A stretch of DNA of 7,724 nucleotides. It comes from Armatimonadota bacterium. Lineage in GTDB: Bacteria > Armatimonadota > Zipacnadia > Zipacnadales > FEN-943. The position numbers and the translations under genes were made by a program. Below, piece after piece: positions 5,859 to 7,724 of the stretch. Location: positions 1 through 7,724 of the forward strand of contig JANZZA010000732.1 of assembly GCA_026419655.1 (NCBI GenBank), written 5' to 3'. Under the pieces are notes generated by a model that did no database searches, had not been told where the DNA came from, and saw only the letters and a program-made list of their open reading frames with translations. Within the stretch, counting starts at the first letter, position 1. Each line of letters starts with the position of its first letter.

Positions 5859-7724
5859 TCACCATGCGAGAACTACAGTTGCCAGGCTCCGGCCCGGCAC
5901 TGTCACCGTCGGCTGGCGAGCCACAGACCGCCCACCGGCCACCACCCCAAAGAGGTCTGCCGTTAAGGTCCCCCTGGCTGGGCGCCACGGGGTGCTCACG
6001 GCGACAGTAGCACGCTCCAAGTCCGGGTTATATAGCCGGACCGCCAGCCGGCCCTCGGCCCATCCCAGGCCGCCGACAAGAACAGGTGGCCGCTCCCGGC
6101 GCTGGCCACCAGTTAGCCGCAGAAGAACGCCTTCGGGACGGGCAGGGTGCGGCAGGGGCTGCGTCTCCCTGTCGGCCGCTTGCCAGACCGCGGGCTCAGT
6201 TGTTTGGCGTGGGTCACTCATGCCCGCCAGTCGCTCCCAGCCGAAGCAAGTGGCGGCAACTGGGTCAAAGGCTCCCTCCCGCAGGTCCAGGGAAAAAGCG
6301 AATAGCAACTCCCCTCCCTGAGAGGCTTTGTAGTTAGTTGGCCAGTAGTTATTAAAGACATACGGAAACAAGTGGCCGTGCGGCCCGTCAACATGAGTGC
6401 GCCATTTGCCCCGGAAAAGGTCGCCGACAGTCAGCAGGGGCGCATGAGGTGTGGCAAGAAGAGCTGTTCTCCGACCGTCACTGGCTGCTGCGAAACCCTG
6501 GGCGCAATACCACTCCCGACAACCTCCCGCAAGCTGCTCGTGCTCTACCGCTATCCAGCCATAAGGTATCTCAACGTAGGCGTGCGTTGCTTCTGCCCGC
6601 TCGAACTGGAAGGGAAAAGCAAAATAGCCCGCCTCTTTAGCGTATGTGGCCTGCTTGTGAACCACGTTTATGACGTCGAGCCGCTGCTTGGGGCCAAATA
6701 CCACGTAGGTGTCAACGGCCGGGACATCAGCCCCTGTACGGTTCACCCTGAGCACGGCCCGCCCCAGCCCGCTCTCGACCAGCTCAACCCGCGCTGCGGT
6801 GTGGGTAATCGGCATCACGTCGACCGCAGGTCGCCCATTCTCCACCCGGCCTGTACCATCGCCTCCAAGCACGTAAAGAAACTGGTTGAGGCCATATCCG
6901 CTCGCCTGGTCCACCCATTCATAGCCGTCGGAGATGCTCTGCAAGCTTTCAATGGCGCCTGTGGACGGGTCAAAGCGCAGACGCAGGTCTTGTGTCACCC
7001 AGGTCCACTCATCCACACCTGGCCGGAGCAATGGCTCCTGGGCACGGCAGACTTCCGCGGCGGCCCGCGACCGTACAAGCGCGTACGCGCGATACCCCAT
7101 GGCCGGCACGCTTTCCGCCAGGAACAATAATCCCTTTTGTGTCGGCTGAGCCACAGCAGGGCTGCCCGATGGGGCCACCACCGTCACATTCTCGGCCGCC
7201 GTGGCTCTAACGGACACCACCATATCCCGTGGCCACGATAGCTCATTGAAAACCACCAAAGCGTCCCGGGCCCTCCCGGCCCCGGAGGCACCCACAGCGT
7301 CCCGCATTGCCGCAAGAGCCCGTTTCTGCAGCGCCTCAGCCTTTGCCGCAGCTCTTGTTGCATATGCTGCCTTGTACTCCCACTGCTTGACCGTCTGCTC
7401 GCTTTCTGGCGCAGAGATGCTGCACCAGGCGCCCCAGGTGTGCTCGTCGTAGAACAGTATCTCGTCCCAGGCGTCGCGAAGAGCTTCACCGGGCCAGGCT
7501 TTTTCCGCCGCCTTCGCCGAAGCTGCGGCCAGGGCAAACCAGCGCTGCGCTGTCTCCAGGCGCGCCTTCGCCCACCTTACCAGAGCCGTCTCGAAAGCGG
7601 ACGACCCTGCCCCGTCTTCCCAGTACACGCCCATGTCACCACGAAACACCGGCAAATCCGGGCCCCATTTCTGCTCAACATAGCGGAAAAACTCATCGTC
7701 CCGCGCGAGGAGGATTTTTGGGTA
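5859..7724 (-). CDS. GH38-type alpha-mannosidase-like glycosidase, N-terminally cut by window edge
   Basis: The frame is open to the right edge, so 621 residues of the C-terminal part are visible and the true start lies outside. The visible part opens with the end of the (alpha/beta) catalytic region (YPKILLARDDEFFRYVE, then LPVFRGDMGVYWEDG). A helical bundle follows with FYDEHTWGAW, the GH38 position of the HD-x-x-x-GT motif, around residues 91-99. The large beta-sandwich C-terminal domain has DVINVVHKQ, FAFPFQFE, GHLFPYVFNNYWPTNYKASQGG and a last segment of beta-strands rich in Arg and Val. This matches bacterial GH38/GH38-like (DUF5054-type) enzymes that hydrolyse alpha-mannosides. The catalytic nucleophile region is not in view, so activity cannot be judged. 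It converges with the COG2426 gene, leaving 28 bp and no visible terminator. A TTG at 7655 is internal, not the start. Confidence 0.85.
   Translation of the reverse strand, partial: YPKILLARDDEFFRYVEQKWGPDLPVFRGDMGVYWEDGAGSSAFETALVRWAKARLETAQRWFALAAASAKAAEKAWPGEALRDAWDEILFYDEHTWGAWCSISAPESEQTVKQWEYKAAYATRAAAKAEALQKRALAAMRDAVGASGAGRARDALVVFNELSWPRDMVVSVRATAAENVTVVAPSGSPAVAQPTQKGLLFLAESVPAMGYRAYALVRSRAAAEVCRAQEPLLRPGVDEWTWVTQDLRLRFDPSTGAIESLQSISDGYEWVDQASGYGLNQFLYVLGGDGTGRVENGRPAVDVMPITHTAARVELVESGLGRAVLRVNRTGADVPAVDTYVVFGPKQRLDVINVVHKQATYAKEAGYFAFPFQFERAEATHAYVEIPYGWIAVEHEQLAGGCREWYCAQGFAAASDGRRTALLATPHAPLLTVGDLFRGKWRTHVDGPHGHLFPYVFNNYWPTNYKASQGGELLFAFSLDLREGAFDPVAATCFGWERLAGMSDPRQTTEPAVWQAADRETQPLPHPARPEGVLLRLTGGQRRERPPVLVGGLGWAEGRLAVRLYNPDLERATVAVSTPWRPARGTLTADLFGVVAGGRSVARQPTVTVPGRSLATVVLAW

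Noticed and set aside
5831..5901. Terminator between the convergent genes (CAGTGCC at 5844-5850 with GGCACTG at 5895-5901)
   Set aside because: The stem has a 44-nt loop, lies mostly inside the glycosidase gene and has no T-run.

Overview
This window comes from a GC-rich bacterial chromosome, most likely an anaerobic, possibly thermophilic member of the Firmicutes. The grounds are indirect. There is a KimA/YdaO-type potassium importer, a small MTH895-type thioredoxin-like protein, a COG2426 membrane protein and strong GGAGG-type ribosome binding sites. No rRNA or tRNA is present to settle the taxonomy.

Layout. Positions 1-656 carry no convincing gene but hold two copies of a 118-bp non-coding repeat (58-175 and 335-452). 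On the minus strand follows a small redox-disulfide protein (657-905). Next is a 210-bp MITE-like insertion (1061-1270) that contains a third copy of the 118-bp repeat. It sits exactly on the stop codon of a minus-strand gene for a KimA-type K+ importer (1276-3096). A 0.7-kb divergent intergenic region (3097-3788) contains two hairpins in the kimA leader, a degenerate fourth copy of the repeat, and a pair of 27-bp direct repeats with a 61-bp period. A plus-strand two-gene operon comes next: an O-antigen ligase/polymerase-like membrane protein (3789-5336) and a COG2426 small membrane protein (5333-5830), joined by a 4-bp ATGA overlap. A minus-strand GH38-type (alpha-mannosidase-like) protein converges on it from the right (5859-7724). 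Its catalytic N-terminal part lies beyond the window edge.

How the genes fit together. The Wzy/WaaL-like protein suggests synthesis of a surface polysaccharide, and the mannosidase-like enzyme may act on glycans, but no glycosyltransferases are visible to prove one pathway. KimA points to potassium homeostasis, in relatives controlled by c-di-AMP. No complete new multi-gene system is visible. The most unusual content is non-coding: a family of equal-length 118-bp elements, one with a perfect terminal inverted repeat and a candidate 9-bp target duplication, and one nested in a separate MITE.
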